Shown here: one piece after another, positions 43,793-53,823 of the stretch
How positions within the stretch are numbered: position 1 is the first letter of the stretch
Layout: each line of letters opens with the position of its first letter
Assembly: GCA_964644695.1 (NCBI GenBank)
Contig: CAZXWN010000003.1
Coordinates: 118,025-182,024, forward strand
Length of the DNA stretch: 64,000 bases
Direction of reading: 5' to 3'
From: CAZXWN01 sp964644695 [NCBI: uncultured bacterium]
Lineage (GTDB): Bacteria > UBP4 > UBA4092
The notes under the pieces: model-generated
Seen by the model: only the letters and a program-made list of their open reading frames with translations
Database searches by the model: none
Told to the model about the DNA's origin: nothing
Position numbers and translations under genes: made by a program

Positions 43793-45682
43793 TTACCGGG
43801 TTAAAAAGAATCCCAGTACTGCAATAACCCCGACAACAAACAGGGTGGCATAAGTCCGGACATATCCGGATTGGAAAAATCTCAGTAATTGACCCACCCC
43901 GGAGGTGGTCCAACCTATACCATTCACAATGCCATCAATGACGAGGGTATCAAACCCTTTCCACAATGCGATGGATATCCGTTTCACAGGTTGAATAATT
44001 GCCCAGTTGTAAAATTCATCTACATAATATTTATTAGTAAGGATCCTATGGGGTATAGCCAGTTTTTCAGTCAGGGTTTCGGTAAGTTTCAGGTTTCTGA
44101 CATAGAAGAACCGAGCTGCCAGCAGGCCGATGAAGGCTACTCCGACAGCGAGAACAATTAACACGACCATCATGGTCATTGATTCTCCATGACCATGGGC
44201 GGCTTCATGAGCAGTGTTGGAAAAAACGGGTGAAAGGAAGTTATTAATAAAACTACCTTCTTTAAATTTCCATCCCATCACCAATCCACCAAAGATGGAC
44301 AATACACCCAAAATCATCAGTGGTATTGTCATAACAGATGGGGATTCATGGGCATGATGACTCTGAGTATCATACCGAGGCTTTCCTTTGAAGGTCAGGT
44401 AGAAGGCCCGGAACATATAGAAAGAAGTCAAAAGTGCTGTTAACAGGCAAATTGCATAAACCAGATATTCCTGTTTAGTGAAAGCTGCGGTCAGGATTTC
44501 TTCTTTGGAGAAGAATCCCGCAAAGGGAGGTATTCCAGCAATTGCCAGACAGGCAACCCAGAAAGTCCAGCAGGTATTTTTCATTATCTTGCCTAATCCA
44601 CCCATCTTCCACATATCTGTTTCATTGGCCATGGCGTGCATCACACTACCAGCACCCAGGAAGAGGAGGGCTTTAAAGAAAGCATGGGTCGCCAGATGGA
44701 ATATTCCTGCACCATAGGCACCTAATCCTACTGCCACAAACATATATCCGAGCTGGGAGATAGTGGAATAAGCGAGTACGCGCTTAATGTCTTTCTGGAC
44801 TAAGGCAATTGTTGCCGCAAAGAAAGCGGTCAGGGTTCCCATCCAGACGACAGCGTTTTGAGTGATGGGAGCTAAATCAAATAAAACATGACAACGGGCA
44901 ATCATATAAACGCCGGCGGTAACCATCGTTGCCGCGTGAATCAATGCAGAGACAGGAGTTGGACCTTCCATGGCATCTGGTAACCAGACATAAAGGGGTA
45001 TCTGTGCAGACTTGCCCATGGCGCCCAACATCAGCAACAGGGTAATGGCAGTGATGACGCCCGTACCCACGCCGCCTACGGATGAGAATACCTGGTCATA
45101 TTGGAGAGTTCCAAAGGTGACGAAAATCAGCATAATGCCTAATCCAAAACCGAAATCACCCACTCGGTTAACGATAAAGGCTTTCTTTCCGGCATCCGCA
45201 GCGGATTTTTTATTAAACCAGAATCCAATCAACAGGTAGGAGCAAAGACCGACTGCTTCCCAAAAGACATACAGAAGGAGGAAGTTGTTAGCCAATACGA
45301 GGTTCACCATGGAAAAGATGAAGAGATTCAGATAAATAAAGAAGCGGCGATACCAGGGATCCCCGTGCATATAACCGATGGAATAGATATGAATCAGGAA
45401 ACCTACGCCTGTGACAACCAATAACATAATGGCTGAAAGCGCATCAACCTGAACTCCGAACCAGGTTTTAAAGGTGCCGACCTGAATCCAGTCGAAATAG
45501 TTATAATTCAGGGTTTTGCCGCCCCATACTTCCATGAAGGCTTTTAATGATACGAGAAATGAACCTAATACAGTGCCACAGGCAATCCAGTGGACCTGTT
45601 TCTCAAAGTATCGACCCAGTATGATGTTTATGAGCAAACCCGCCAAAGGGAGTGCCGGTATCAACCAAATGTAATTTTCCAT
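43793..45682 (-). CDS. nuoL: NADH-quinone oxidoreductase subunit L
   Basis: This 629-aa membrane subunit is the most distal proton-pumping module of complex I, including the long lateral helix. Motifs include LLLYVFWEAVGLCSYLLIGFW (Glu near 143), KSAQIPLYVWLPDAMEGPTPVSALIHAATMV in two contiguous blocks (near 225-255) and DIKRVLAYSTISQLGYMF (near 300). The C-terminal part has the linker and final helix expected for NuoL of about 610-650 aa. The gene lies about 75 bases downstream of nuoK and is cotranscribed with the rest of the nuo genes. Confidence 0.95.
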   Translation of the reverse strand: MENYIWLIPALPLAGLLINIILGRYFEKQVHWIACGTVLGSFLVSLKAFMEVWGGKTLNYNYFDWIQVGTFKTWFGVQVDALSAIMLLVVTGVGFLIHIYSIGYMHGDPWYRRFFIYLNLFIFSMVNLVLANNFLLLYVFWEAVGLCSYLLIGFWFNKKSAADAGKKAFIVNRVGDFGFGLGIMLIFVTFGTLQYDQVFSSVGGVGTGVITAITLLLMLGAMGKSAQIPLYVWLPDAMEGPTPVSALIHAATMVTAGVYMIARCHVLFDLAPITQNAVVWMGTLTAFFAATIALVQKDIKRVLAYSTISQLGYMFVAVGLGAYGAGIFHLATHAFFKALLFLGAGSVMHAMANETDMWKMGGLGKIMKNTCWTFWVACLAIAGIPPFAGFFSKEEILTAAFTKQEYLVYAICLLTALLTSFYMFRAFYLTFKGKPRYDTQSHHAHESPSVMTIPLMILGVLSIFGGLVMGWKFKEGSFINNFLSPVFSNTAHEAAHGHGESMTMMVVLIVLAVGVAFIGLLAARFFYVRNLKLTETLTEKLAIPHRILTNKYYVDEFYNWAIIQPVKRISIALWKGFDTLVIDGIVNGIGWTTSGVGQLLRFFQSGYVRTYATLFVVGVIAVLGFFLTR

Positions 45683-45756
45683 AGTTTTACCAATTCAATA
45701 GTTTTATCAATAAACTCCTGAAATAATCAGGTATTGCAGACTTTACACAGGGAGTA

Positions 45757-46062
45757 TTAACCCTGTAGAGAAGTCATTTCATCGGGATCAATTGTCTTCC
45801 GATGTCGGAACATATTAATAATGATGGCCAAACCCACAGACACTTCAGCTGCGGCAATAGCGAGAACAAAGAAGACGATCATTTGACCATTCATTGCATT
45901 CAGACTACGAGATAGTGCCACTAAAGTGAGATTGACAGCATTCATCATCAATTCCACACACATCAACATGACGATAGTATTCCGCCGAGTCATCATCCCT
46001 ACCGCTCCCAGAAAAAACAGGATGGCACTGAGACTTAAATAATATGAAAGAGGTACTGACAC
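45757..46062 (-). CDS. nuoK: NADH-quinone oxidoreductase subunit K, GTG start
   Basis: This 101-aa subunit has three transmembrane helices and the two conserved Glu residues, in MLMCVELMMNAVNL (first) and AIAAAEVSVGLAI (second), used in proton transfer. The usual NuoK length (about 100 aa) and the N-terminal VPLSYYLSLSAILF fit a GTG start at 46062, preceded by AAGAAGGT. A longer reading to 46098 would overlap nuoJ by 32 bases. The GTG lies four bases after the nuoJ stop. Confidence 0.94.
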   Translation of the reverse strand: MSVPLSYYLSLSAILFFLGAVGMMTRRNTIVMLMCVELMMNAVNLTLVALSRSLNAMNGQMIVFFVLAIAAAEVSVGLAIIINMFRHRKTIDPDEMTSLQG

Positions 46063-46066
46063 TGGA

Positions 46067-46582
46067 TTATACCTTCTTCTTTCCGAGAATAATGGCACCC
46101 ACTAACGCGGCAACCAATATAAACGAGATTATTTCAAAGGGATACAAATAATCTGTATAAAGAACCTGCGCTATGGCCCGGGTATGAGTTACTGCTTTAA
46201 TCTTTTCGGGAGTCCATGAATCCATCTTGCCAGGCATTAGTCCAATATTGGTGATGACTAAAAGCTGCAATAACATTACAAAACCTAGCAAGGCGGCTAC
46301 AGCTGAATTCCACTGAAAATTCTTTTTCTCTAATTTATCTTTGCCCAAGTCCATAAGCATAATGACAAAAATGAACAAGGTCATAATGGAACCTGCATAG
46401 ATGATGACTTGAACAGCAGCCAGGAAGGGTGCACTCAATAACAGGTAGAACCCGGCGACCGATAGAAAACTCATGACCAGGCCCATGGCACCATAGACAG
46501 GATTACGATGAGTCACCATCACCAGGGCTCCGGAGACTGCAATTAACGCTAAGATAAAAAACAGTATTATGTCTAAGTTCAC
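46067..46582 (-). CDS. nuoJ: NADH-quinone oxidoreductase subunit J, GTG start
   Basis: This 171-aa subunit has five hydrophobic helices and contains NPVYGAMGLVMSFLSVAGFYLLLS in contiguous form (near 28-51), with AAVQVIIYAGSIMTLFIFVIML (about 55-76), the conserved VIIYAGAxxVLF-like motif of NuoJ. It forms part of the proton path near the quinone cavity. The start is GTG 46582, preceded by AAGGTGGAA. It lies about 56 bases downstream of nuoI and directly before nuoK. Confidence 0.94.
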   Translation of the reverse strand: MNLDIILFFILALIAVSGALVMVTHRNPVYGAMGLVMSFLSVAGFYLLLSAPFLAAVQVIIYAGSIMTLFIFVIMLMDLGKDKLEKKNFQWNSAVAALLGFVMLLQLLVITNIGLMPGKMDSWTPEKIKAVTHTRAIAQVLYTDYLYPFEIISFILVAALVGAIILGKKKV

Positions 46583-46638
46583 TTCACTTCCACCTTATGT
46601 GGATTCTAAAAACACTTCGGAATACCGAAGAATACATT

Positions 46639-47166
46639 CTATTTTGATTCAGACTCCTCAAGAGGTTCTTTCTTGTTTACCTTCTGAGGAGAGGAATTAT
46701 CTGTATCACCATCCAGATGATAATATGCTTTTACATCTGTCTTTTTATTTAAGGCATCAAGGAGGATGTCTTTACCATAGATAAAATCTTTTCTTTGATA
46801 ACTGGACATCTCATATTCCTGCCCCATAACAAGTGCATCGGTAGGGCAGGCATCTACACAGAACCCGCAGAAAATGCAGCGGAGATAATCAATCTGATAA
46901 ACCTTGGCATATCGTTCACCGCCAGAACGACGGTCCTGTTCAGTGTTTTCTTCAGCTTCCAGATATATGGCTGTTGCAGGACAGACAACAGCACACATAT
47001 GGCATCCAATACACAACTCAAGGCCCTCTTCATCACGACGCAGATGATGTCGGCCTCTTAACCGCTCCGGCATAACTTTTTTTACTTCCGGATATTGGAT
47101 CGTGGTAGGTTTACGCCACAGGTGTTTCTGTGTAATAAACAGACCCTTTAATAATTCTTTAATCAT
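46639..47166 (-). CDS. nuoI: NADH-quinone oxidoreductase subunit I
   Basis: This 175-aa peripheral-arm subunit has two 4Fe-4S motifs, CIGCHMCAVVCP (about 52-63) and CIFCGFCVDACP (about 97-108), which carry clusters N6a and N6b. The RLRGRHHLRRDEEGLE segment before the first motif is typical. The C-terminal 30 residues are charged. GAGGAGT precedes the ATG by seven bases. It is cotranscribed between nuoH (15-base gap) and nuoJ. Confidence 0.95.
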   Translation of the reverse strand: MIKELLKGLFITQKHLWRKPTTIQYPEVKKVMPERLRGRHHLRRDEEGLELCIGCHMCAVVCPATAIYLEAEENTEQDRRSGGERYAKVYQIDYLRCIFCGFCVDACPTDALVMGQEYEMSSYQRKDFIYGKDILLDALNKKTDVKAYYHLDGDTDNSSPQKVNKKEPLEESESK

Positions 47167-47181
47167 GGTTCTTACTCCTCA

Positions 47182-48216
47182 TTACCTGAACCAGGTGAGG
47201 ACAATTCCCGTCACCACAACATTCAGGATACCCAGCGGTAAGAGAACCAGCCAACCAAACTTCATCAACTGGTCATATCGGAACCGCGGGAAAGTCGATC
47301 TTAGCCAGATATAAATGAACAGGAATGCAAATATCTTGGCAACAAATTGTCCCATCCCCACCAAAACTCCAATATAAGGTCCAAAGAGAGCCACAGGGTC
47401 GGCTATTGGCCACCGCCACCCACCTAAGAATAAAGTGCTAATCAGGCAGGACATAATAACCATATTGGCATATTCAGACATAAAGAAAATGGCGAATTTC
47501 ATGGAGCTGTATTCCGTATGGAACCCACCGACTAATTCTGTTTCGGCTTCCGGTAAATCAAAGGGCGCTCTGTTTGTTTCCGCAACCATACAGATAAAGA
47601 AAATAATGAATCCAATAAACTGGGGAATGATGAAAGGCCATTTGCTCTGAGCATTGACTACATCAGAGAGGTTCAATGACTGCGAAAGCATAATCAAACC
47701 AATCAAAGACATTCCCATCGCCAATTCATAAGAAATCATTTGGGATGTAGAACGAAGTCCACCCAGGAATGAAAACTTGGAGTTAGAAGACCATCCCGCC
47801 AGCACAATACCATAAACACTCAGTGAACTGATGGCCAACATATAAAGGATGCCGACATTCAGATTGGCGACAGACAGTGGGATGGTTCGTCCCATTATTT
47901 GCAGGTCTGGTCCAAAAGGAATTACGGCGACATTCATACAAGCACAGAACAGAGCAATGGCTGGCGCCAGGAAATACAGTATTTTATCGACACCTTTTGG
48001 GGTTATATCTTCTTTCAGGATCAGTTTTATAGCATCAGCGATTGGCTGTAGAATGCCAAAAGGACCCACCCGGTTTGGACCCAGTCGTTGCTGGAAGAAG
48101 GCGACTAACCGCCGTTCGATATATACCATTGCCGGCACCATCAGTGCGATGGTGAAAACTAAGGCGGCGGTAATTTTCGCCAGAATAATGGCCAGATTAA
48201 TCAATAATTCCTGCAT
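47182..48216 (-). CDS. nuoH: NADH-quinone oxidoreductase subunit H
   Basis: This 344-aa membrane subunit forms the quinone-access chamber of complex I. It has eight or nine helices and the conserved cytoplasmic loops: YIERRLVAFFQQRLGPNRVGPFG (about 31-53, in one run), EDITPKGVDKILYFLAPAIA (about 73) and ETNRAPFDLPEAETELVGGF (about 209), the acid-rich loop of the E channel. It starts three bases after the nuoG stop and precedes nuoI. Confidence 0.96.
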   Translation of the reverse strand: MQELLINLAIILAKITAALVFTIALMVPAMVYIERRLVAFFQQRLGPNRVGPFGILQPIADAIKLILKEDITPKGVDKILYFLAPAIALFCACMNVAVIPFGPDLQIMGRTIPLSVANLNVGILYMLAISSLSVYGIVLAGWSSNSKFSFLGGLRSTSQMISYELAMGMSLIGLIMLSQSLNLSDVVNAQSKWPFIIPQFIGFIIFFICMVAETNRAPFDLPEAETELVGGFHTEYSSMKFAIFFMSEYANMVIMSCLISTLFLGGWRWPIADPVALFGPYIGVLVGMGQFVAKIFAFLFIYIWLRSTFPRFRYDQLMKFGWLVLLPLGILNVVVTGIVLTWFR

Positions 48217-48219
48217 GAC

Positions 48220-50664
48220 TTATTTTCCCATTTCTCCGGGTTTCAAAGTGACGACTCGATGGGTAGTCCCTTTCGGGAAAAGTGAACCCACGGGAGTATC
48301 CGTAAAATTAACTGGAACCATGACTGTTCCAGGAGCCTGGTATTTCGCCAGTTTTACCGGTAATGTCAGAGTCCCTGTCTTTCCCGATAATGTGACCGTC
48401 TGATTTTCGGATATCCCCAATCTTTGGGCATCCTTCAGGGATAATGTCGCATGACCGGTATTACATAACTGGTTTAACACTGAGGCTGCCCTCGTCATAG
48501 AACCGGAATGATAAAGCATATTTTCAGTAACAAGATGGAACTCAAAATCAGATAAGGCGGGTAATGCTTTTAAGCCAGACAAATCTGTGGTTTTTGCTTC
48601 CGGTTGTTCTGGAGCCTGATAGGAGAGCCTGAGTCCATCTCTCCCGAGTTGGCCATAATCAACAGAACTGAAAGCCGGAATTGTATTTTTCATTTCAAGG
48701 CTGATATCTTTGGGGTCTGAGTAATTCCAGTCAGCACCTAAAGCATTTGCCAGAAGCATCAATATTTGCCAATCCGGTTTAGACGCACCCCTGGGTTGAA
48801 ATGCGGCGGTAATTCTTTGTGCCAGACCATCTCCAGAAACAAAGGTGCCATCTTTTTCCGCAAAAGAACAGGCCGGGAAAACGACATCCGCCATCGCCGC
48901 AGTTTCCGTCAGGAACATGTCCTGAACTACCAGGAAGGGGACTTTTTCAAGGGCTGTCTTAACTTCGGATTTTCCAGTGGTAACCCGTTCAAGAGGATTT
49001 TCTCCAACGATGTATAATCCTTGCATGGTACCGGAATTAAGGGTGTCCACCATTTGTCCCCATCCGTAGACATTCTCGGAAGGAACTAATCCTGTGTCAT
49101 AAGCACCCCGGGAATTGTTATATTCGGGGAGCCAAAGGACCTTGGTGATACCGTTTCCAAGTTTATTCAGTTCAGCGACCAGATTTTCTATGGCTTGAAC
49201 GTAGGAATCACGGAGTGGGTGGCTGATGGTCTCTCGTCCAAACAGTATAACCCGCCGTTCTGCACTTGCCAGAGTCTTGGCGGCAGCCTGGATGGATTCG
49301 TCCGTAGAAGACCCATTCAAAGCGGTTGATAACAGGTCAATAATGACAGGTTCTTTCCCATATTCCGGTTTGATTTCGTGTTGGATATAACCCCTTAACC
49401 CAGAATCGGATGAATGGATAGTAATGACTTTACCGATTTCCCGGTACTGGTTGCGAATCACTTTTAACCGAGTGAAGGGATTGGAATCTTCAAGATTAGT
49501 CCCAATAACAACGATGGCCTGAGCCACTTCGACATCCTCAAGAGATGCAGGATGAGCGGACAGGCGTTTGAAGGATTCGTTTAGCAGGGCCCCTTCAGAA
49601 GTCATCAGATGGTCAATATAAGGTGTCTGAATGATGTCAGTGGCAAGACGTTTCAGGAGGTGACCCTCTTCGTTTGTGGTTCGTTGTGAACCCAATATAC
49701 CGATGGCCTGACCACCTTTGTCAGAAATTATTTTTTTGAATCCGTTTGCGGCAGTCTGGATAGCTTCATCCCAGGTCACGGGAACCAGTTTTTCGTCTTT
49801 ACGGATGAGGGGTGAAGTTAATCTCTTATCCGAATTAAAAACATCAAAACCAAAATGACCTTTGGCACAGAGGTGTTCTGTGGATAAATATTCACCGGGA
49901 GTGAGTCGGTCACGAGCCCTTAGAATTTCCTGCTCGCGGGTTTCCAGAGTCATTCGGCATCCATCTGCACAATAGGTACAGACGGTATTGGTTTTCGTAA
50001 GATCCCAGACACGGGCTTTAAACCGGAAGGGGATACTGGTGAGCGCCCCGACCGGACAGGCCTCAATACAGTCACCACAGAAGGTACATTTATTTTCCGC
50101 ACCGGGCATCATGTCAATTTCAGAACGGAAGCCTCTTTCAACGACACCGAGGATACCCTGTCCGTGAATGTCGCTGCAGGTGCGGACACATCGGCGACAC
50201 ATGATACAGCGGTTCATATCAAGTCGGATAACTTGATTCAGATTGCGTTTAAAATAACGGCGTTTGAATTCAACAAACCGGCTTTCACTGGGACCATGCG
50301 CAAAAGTGTTGTCCTGTAACTCACATTCGCCCCCCTTATCACATACGGGACAATCGAGAGGGTGGTTGATGAGTAAAAATTCCAAAATACCTTTTTGACC
50401 CTTGAGTGCTTTTTCAGAACGGGTCCAGACAACCATACCTTCTGCAACCGTGGTGGCACAGGAAATCTGAAGTTTAGGCATTTTCTCGACTTCCACCAGA
50501 CACATCCGGCAGGCGCCGATAGGTTGCAGTTCACCGTGATAACAGAAGATGGGGATAGAGATGCCCACTTGTTTGGCGGCGTTTAATAGGGTAGTGCCGG
50601 CCGGTACTGAAACCGGTTTTCCGTCAATTGTCAGGTTAATCAAGTTTTCCGCACTCATAGTCAT
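48220..50664 (-). CDS. nuoG: NADH-quinone oxidoreductase subunit G
   Basis: This 814-aa peripheral-arm subunit carries several clusters. It has a 2Fe-2S motif (CYHGELQPIGACRMC near 41, with a further Cys in ISCATTV), an N5-type HPLDCPVCDKGGEC (near 103) and two 4Fe-4S motifs CIMCRRCVRTC and CTFCGDCIEACP. An N7-type set CTYCADGC with a Cys about 30 residues later (LSTEHLCAKG) is also present. The remainder is a molybdopterin-oxidoreductase-like domain. The presence of the N7 ligands is shared with E. coli and Thermus but missing in many lineages. Its length is between the E. coli and Thermus proteins. Confidence 0.95.
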   Translation of the reverse strand: MTMSAENLINLTIDGKPVSVPAGTTLLNAAKQVGISIPIFCYHGELQPIGACRMCLVEVEKMPKLQISCATTVAEGMVVWTRSEKALKGQKGILEFLLINHPLDCPVCDKGGECELQDNTFAHGPSESRFVEFKRRYFKRNLNQVIRLDMNRCIMCRRCVRTCSDIHGQGILGVVERGFRSEIDMMPGAENKCTFCGDCIEACPVGALTSIPFRFKARVWDLTKTNTVCTYCADGCRMTLETREQEILRARDRLTPGEYLSTEHLCAKGHFGFDVFNSDKRLTSPLIRKDEKLVPVTWDEAIQTAANGFKKIISDKGGQAIGILGSQRTTNEEGHLLKRLATDIIQTPYIDHLMTSEGALLNESFKRLSAHPASLEDVEVAQAIVVIGTNLEDSNPFTRLKVIRNQYREIGKVITIHSSDSGLRGYIQHEIKPEYGKEPVIIDLLSTALNGSSTDESIQAAAKTLASAERRVILFGRETISHPLRDSYVQAIENLVAELNKLGNGITKVLWLPEYNNSRGAYDTGLVPSENVYGWGQMVDTLNSGTMQGLYIVGENPLERVTTGKSEVKTALEKVPFLVVQDMFLTETAAMADVVFPACSFAEKDGTFVSGDGLAQRITAAFQPRGASKPDWQILMLLANALGADWNYSDPKDISLEMKNTIPAFSSVDYGQLGRDGLRLSYQAPEQPEAKTTDLSGLKALPALSDFEFHLVTENMLYHSGSMTRAASVLNQLCNTGHATLSLKDAQRLGISENQTVTLSGKTGTLTLPVKLAKYQAPGTVMVPVNFTDTPVGSLFPKGTTHRVVTLKPGEMGK

Positions 50665-50714
50665 TTTTATCCTGGGGAGCCATCAGCTCCAGAAATCTAT
50701 AAAAACAGTTCTTG

Positions 50715-52562
50715 TTAAATCAGTTTGAGAGAGCCATCCACCATACATTTACCATGTTTGATGTGATATTCGTATTCGTCTCGGAATTTTTTGACCGTTG
50801 AAATAGGGATACCTGTTTCCGCATCACCAAACGGACAGAACGACTTGCCGGCAATGTTGTCACTGATATCTAAAATCAGGTCGAGGTCTTCCATTCGGCC
50901 TTTGCCTTCTTCAATGCGGCGCAATATGTTGCTCAGCCAATAAGTGCCTTCCCGGCAGGGAGTACATTTGCCGCAGGACTCATCACGGTAGAACTCCATA
51001 ATCCTCAGAGCTGCCTGGACAATACAAGTCCGGTCATCCAATACAATGACCGCGGCCGAACCTAACATGGTCCCTGCTTTTGCCAGGGAATCAAAATCCA
51101 TCTGAACATCTATTTCGTTGGGAGTAAGAATGGGTGTGGAAGCACCGCCGGGGATGACGCCTTTTAGTTTTCGACCATCCCGAATGCCACCACAGTAGTC
51201 ATAAATCAGTTCTCTAAGGGAAATACCCATTGGGAGTTCATAAGGGCCGGGTTTGACGACATGGCCCGACACATTATAAATACGGGTTCCAGTATTTTTT
51301 TCGGTTCCGATGGAGGCGTACCATTCCGCACCCTGATTAATGATGGCGGGGACGGATGAGAGTGTTTCCACATTGTTGATGATGGTTGGGCAACCGTAAA
51401 GGCCTTTGACAGCGGGGAAGGGGGGTCTAAGTCGAGGTTCGCCACGTTTGCCTTCAAGAGAATCCAAAAGTGCTGATTCTTCGCCACATTCATAAGCACC
51501 TGCACCGGAATGAACAACGATATCTAAATCAAAACCAGAACCAAAGATGTTGTTACCGAGATAACCTTTGGCTTTGGCTTGCTCAATTGCTTTGTTTAGG
51601 GATTGAATGGAGAAATGGTATTCGCCCCGGACATAAATGAAGGCCTTATTCACTCCAATCGCAAAGCTGGCCACAGCTATCCCTTCTATGAGAAGGTGGG
51701 GATCTCTTTCCATAATCTGCCGGTCTTTGAAAGTCCCGGGTTCGGACTCGTCGGCATTACAGCATAGATAACGGGGTTTGTTGATGTTTTTGGGAACGAA
51801 ACTCCATTTCATCCCTGCCGGGAAGCCAGCGCCGCCTCTTCCTCGAAGCCCCGATTTCTTGACGATATCAATGACTTCATCGGGTTTATGAGAAGACAGG
51901 CATTTTCGAAGTGCAGAGTAATCTCCATACATGTCAGCATCAATCCACTGACCGGGATTAGCGATAATCCGTGTAAAGAGAACTTCTTTACCTGTTTTAT
52001 GGATTTCTTGAATAGAGCGACCATTAGTGCCTTGGTATTTATGGTGAACTTCATCCAGTGAGAGTCCGGATTTCAGGTCATTAACGATTTGTTCAGTACG
52101 TTCTGGAGTTAGTTTCTCAAAGAGTTTGTCGTTGATGAGCATTGCCGGGCCAGAACCACAGGCCCCCAGACATTCTTCAGTCTTGACAGTAAATAACCCA
52201 TCCGGAGTTGTCTCGTGGTTACCTACATTGAGGATTTTTTTCAAATGCTCAAAGACATCATAGGCCCTCTCAAGAGCACAGGAGATGTTGGTGCAAAGGG
52301 CTAGTTCGTATTTTCCAATGGGTTTACGATGAAACATGACATAGTAACTGGCGGTGGACTTCACTTCCATTGGGTCCAAGTCCAATAACCCAGCCACATA
52401 GTGCAGGGCTTCGTCGGACAAGTAACCGAATTCCTCCTGAGCCAGATACAAAGACGGCAAAAGAACCGAGCGGGTGCTCGGATATTTTGCTTTCAGGGCC
52501 TCGATCTTATCGAGAGCCGCCGGGCTGAATTCCAGAGTCTGACGGTTGTTCATCATGTTCAT
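50715..52562 (-). CDS. nuoEF: Fused NADH-quinone oxidoreductase subunits E and F
   Basis: This 615-aa protein joins two subunits. Residues about 1-165 are NuoE, a thioredoxin-like 2Fe-2S domain with ligands in CTNISC (about 89-94) and CLGACG (about 130-135). After a short linker, residues about 190-610 are NuoF. NuoF motifs include GLRGRGGAGFPAGMKW (FMN/NADH site), CNADESEPGTFKDR, GAGAYECGEESALLDSLEG, and the 4Fe-4S ligands in ESCGKCTPCREG with a further Cys near 570 (AGKSFCPFGDA). Fusion of nuoE and nuoF in one reading frame is uncommon. NuoC and NuoD, fused in E. coli, are separate here. No frameshift signs are seen between the halves. Confidence 0.94.
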   Translation of the reverse strand: MNMMNNRQTLEFSPAALDKIEALKAKYPSTRSVLLPSLYLAQEEFGYLSDEALHYVAGLLDLDPMEVKSTASYYVMFHRKPIGKYELALCTNISCALERAYDVFEHLKKILNVGNHETTPDGLFTVKTEECLGACGSGPAMLINDKLFEKLTPERTEQIVNDLKSGLSLDEVHHKYQGTNGRSIQEIHKTGKEVLFTRIIANPGQWIDADMYGDYSALRKCLSSHKPDEVIDIVKKSGLRGRGGAGFPAGMKWSFVPKNINKPRYLCCNADESEPGTFKDRQIMERDPHLLIEGIAVASFAIGVNKAFIYVRGEYHFSIQSLNKAIEQAKAKGYLGNNIFGSGFDLDIVVHSGAGAYECGEESALLDSLEGKRGEPRLRPPFPAVKGLYGCPTIINNVETLSSVPAIINQGAEWYASIGTEKNTGTRIYNVSGHVVKPGPYELPMGISLRELIYDYCGGIRDGRKLKGVIPGGASTPILTPNEIDVQMDFDSLAKAGTMLGSAAVIVLDDRTCIVQAALRIMEFYRDESCGKCTPCREGTYWLSNILRRIEEGKGRMEDLDLILDISDNIAGKSFCPFGDAETGIPISTVKKFRDEYEYHIKHGKCMVDGSLKLI

Positions 52563-52604
52563 CGCTTCCTTAAAATCAACAGGGGTTTAATCCTGTGGGA
52601 CTTT

Positions 52605-53801
52605 CTATCGGTCCACTTCACCTAACACAATATCAATCGACCCAATCATAGCGACTAAGTCCGCAATGTAGCGGCCTTTGGCCATGACAGGCAGAGACTG
52701 TAAGTTCACAAATGATGGCCCACGCCAATGCCATCGATAGGGTTTATTACTTCCATCACTAACCAGGTAACAACCCAGTTCACCCTTGGGTGCTTCAACG
52801 GCACTGTAAACCTCTCCCTCGGGAGCCTTGAATCCTTCACTGTAAAGAAGGAAGTGATGGATAAGTTGTTCCATATTCTTTTTGGCTTCTGGTTTGGGAG
52901 GGGGACAATATTTCCGGTTGTCCGACATGACTGGACCTTCAGGGAGATTTTCCAGAGCCTGTTTTACGATCTTCCAGGATTCTAACAATTCCCGTAACCG
53001 GACCATATATCTGGAGTACACATCCCCGTTTGTTTCAACAGGGATTTCGAAATCAAAATCTTCATAAGAACAATAGGGAGCATCCTTGCGAAGGTCCCAT
53101 TTCACACCACTGCCACGCAGACTGGGGCCCGTTAACCCATAAGCCACCGCATCTTCTGCTGACATGATGCCCAGCCCTTTTGTCCGATTCATGAATATTG
53201 GATTTTTAGTCAAAAGACCATCGTATTCTTTCCAGCGGTCGGGGAAAATGCGTACAAATTCTCGAACCTTCTCAATCAGGCCCGGGGTAATGTCTTCCCT
53301 GAGTCCGCCAATTCTGAAATACGATGACATCATCCGGACACCGGACACCTCTTCATACATATCCAAAATCATTTCGCGTTCACGGAAGCAATATAAAAAT
53401 ACTGTCATGGCACCTAAGTCCATTGCGCTGGTGCCGAGCCACACAAGGTGACTGGCAATGCGGGTGAGCTCCGTCAACATAACTCTGATATATTGTGCCC
53501 GCTTCGGTACTTCGATACCGCAAAGTTGTTCTACCGCCATACAATGACAAAGATTGTTTGACATGGGGGACAGGTAATCCAGACGGTCAGTCATAGGGAT
53601 GACTTGATGATAAGTTTTGTATTCAGCTTCCTTTTCGACCCCGGTATGAAGATACCCAATATGCGGCCGGCAGGAATGGACTATTTCACCATCAAGCTCC
53701 AGTTCCAGGCGCAATACACCATGGGTACTGGGGTGTTGCGGCCCCATGTTCAGTGTCATGGTCCGGAGATTGCCCGGTGTTATGTTTGATTCATTTGGCA
53801 T
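52605..53801 (-). CDS. nuoD: NADH-quinone oxidoreductase subunit D
   Basis: This 398-aa 49-kDa-type subunit is in the quinone-binding peripheral arm. It opens with TMTLNMGPQHPSTHGVLRLEL in part (quinone-site His), then RPHIGYLHTGVEK, and ends with LVAMIGSIDIVLGEVDR, the typical C-terminus. The start was set at ATG 53801 (AGGA about ten bases upstream), which gives the usual NuoD length; ATGs at 53810 and further upstream inside nuoC are alternatives. It begins 22 bases after the nuoC stop and precedes nuoEF. Confidence 0.94.
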   Translation of the reverse strand: MPNESNITPGNLRTMTLNMGPQHPSTHGVLRLELELDGEIVHSCRPHIGYLHTGVEKEAEYKTYHQVIPMTDRLDYLSPMSNNLCHCMAVEQLCGIEVPKRAQYIRVMLTELTRIASHLVWLGTSAMDLGAMTVFLYCFREREMILDMYEEVSGVRMMSSYFRIGGLREDITPGLIEKVREFVRIFPDRWKEYDGLLTKNPIFMNRTKGLGIMSAEDAVAYGLTGPSLRGSGVKWDLRKDAPYCSYEDFDFEIPVETNGDVYSRYMVRLRELLESWKIVKQALENLPEGPVMSDNRKYCPPPKPEAKKNMEQLIHHFLLYSEGFKAPEGEVYSAVEAPKGELGCYLVSDGSNKPYRWHWRGPSFVNLQSLPVMAKGRYIADLVAMIGSIDIVLGEVDR

Positions 53802-53823
53802 GGTATGCATGTCCTGACTTACT

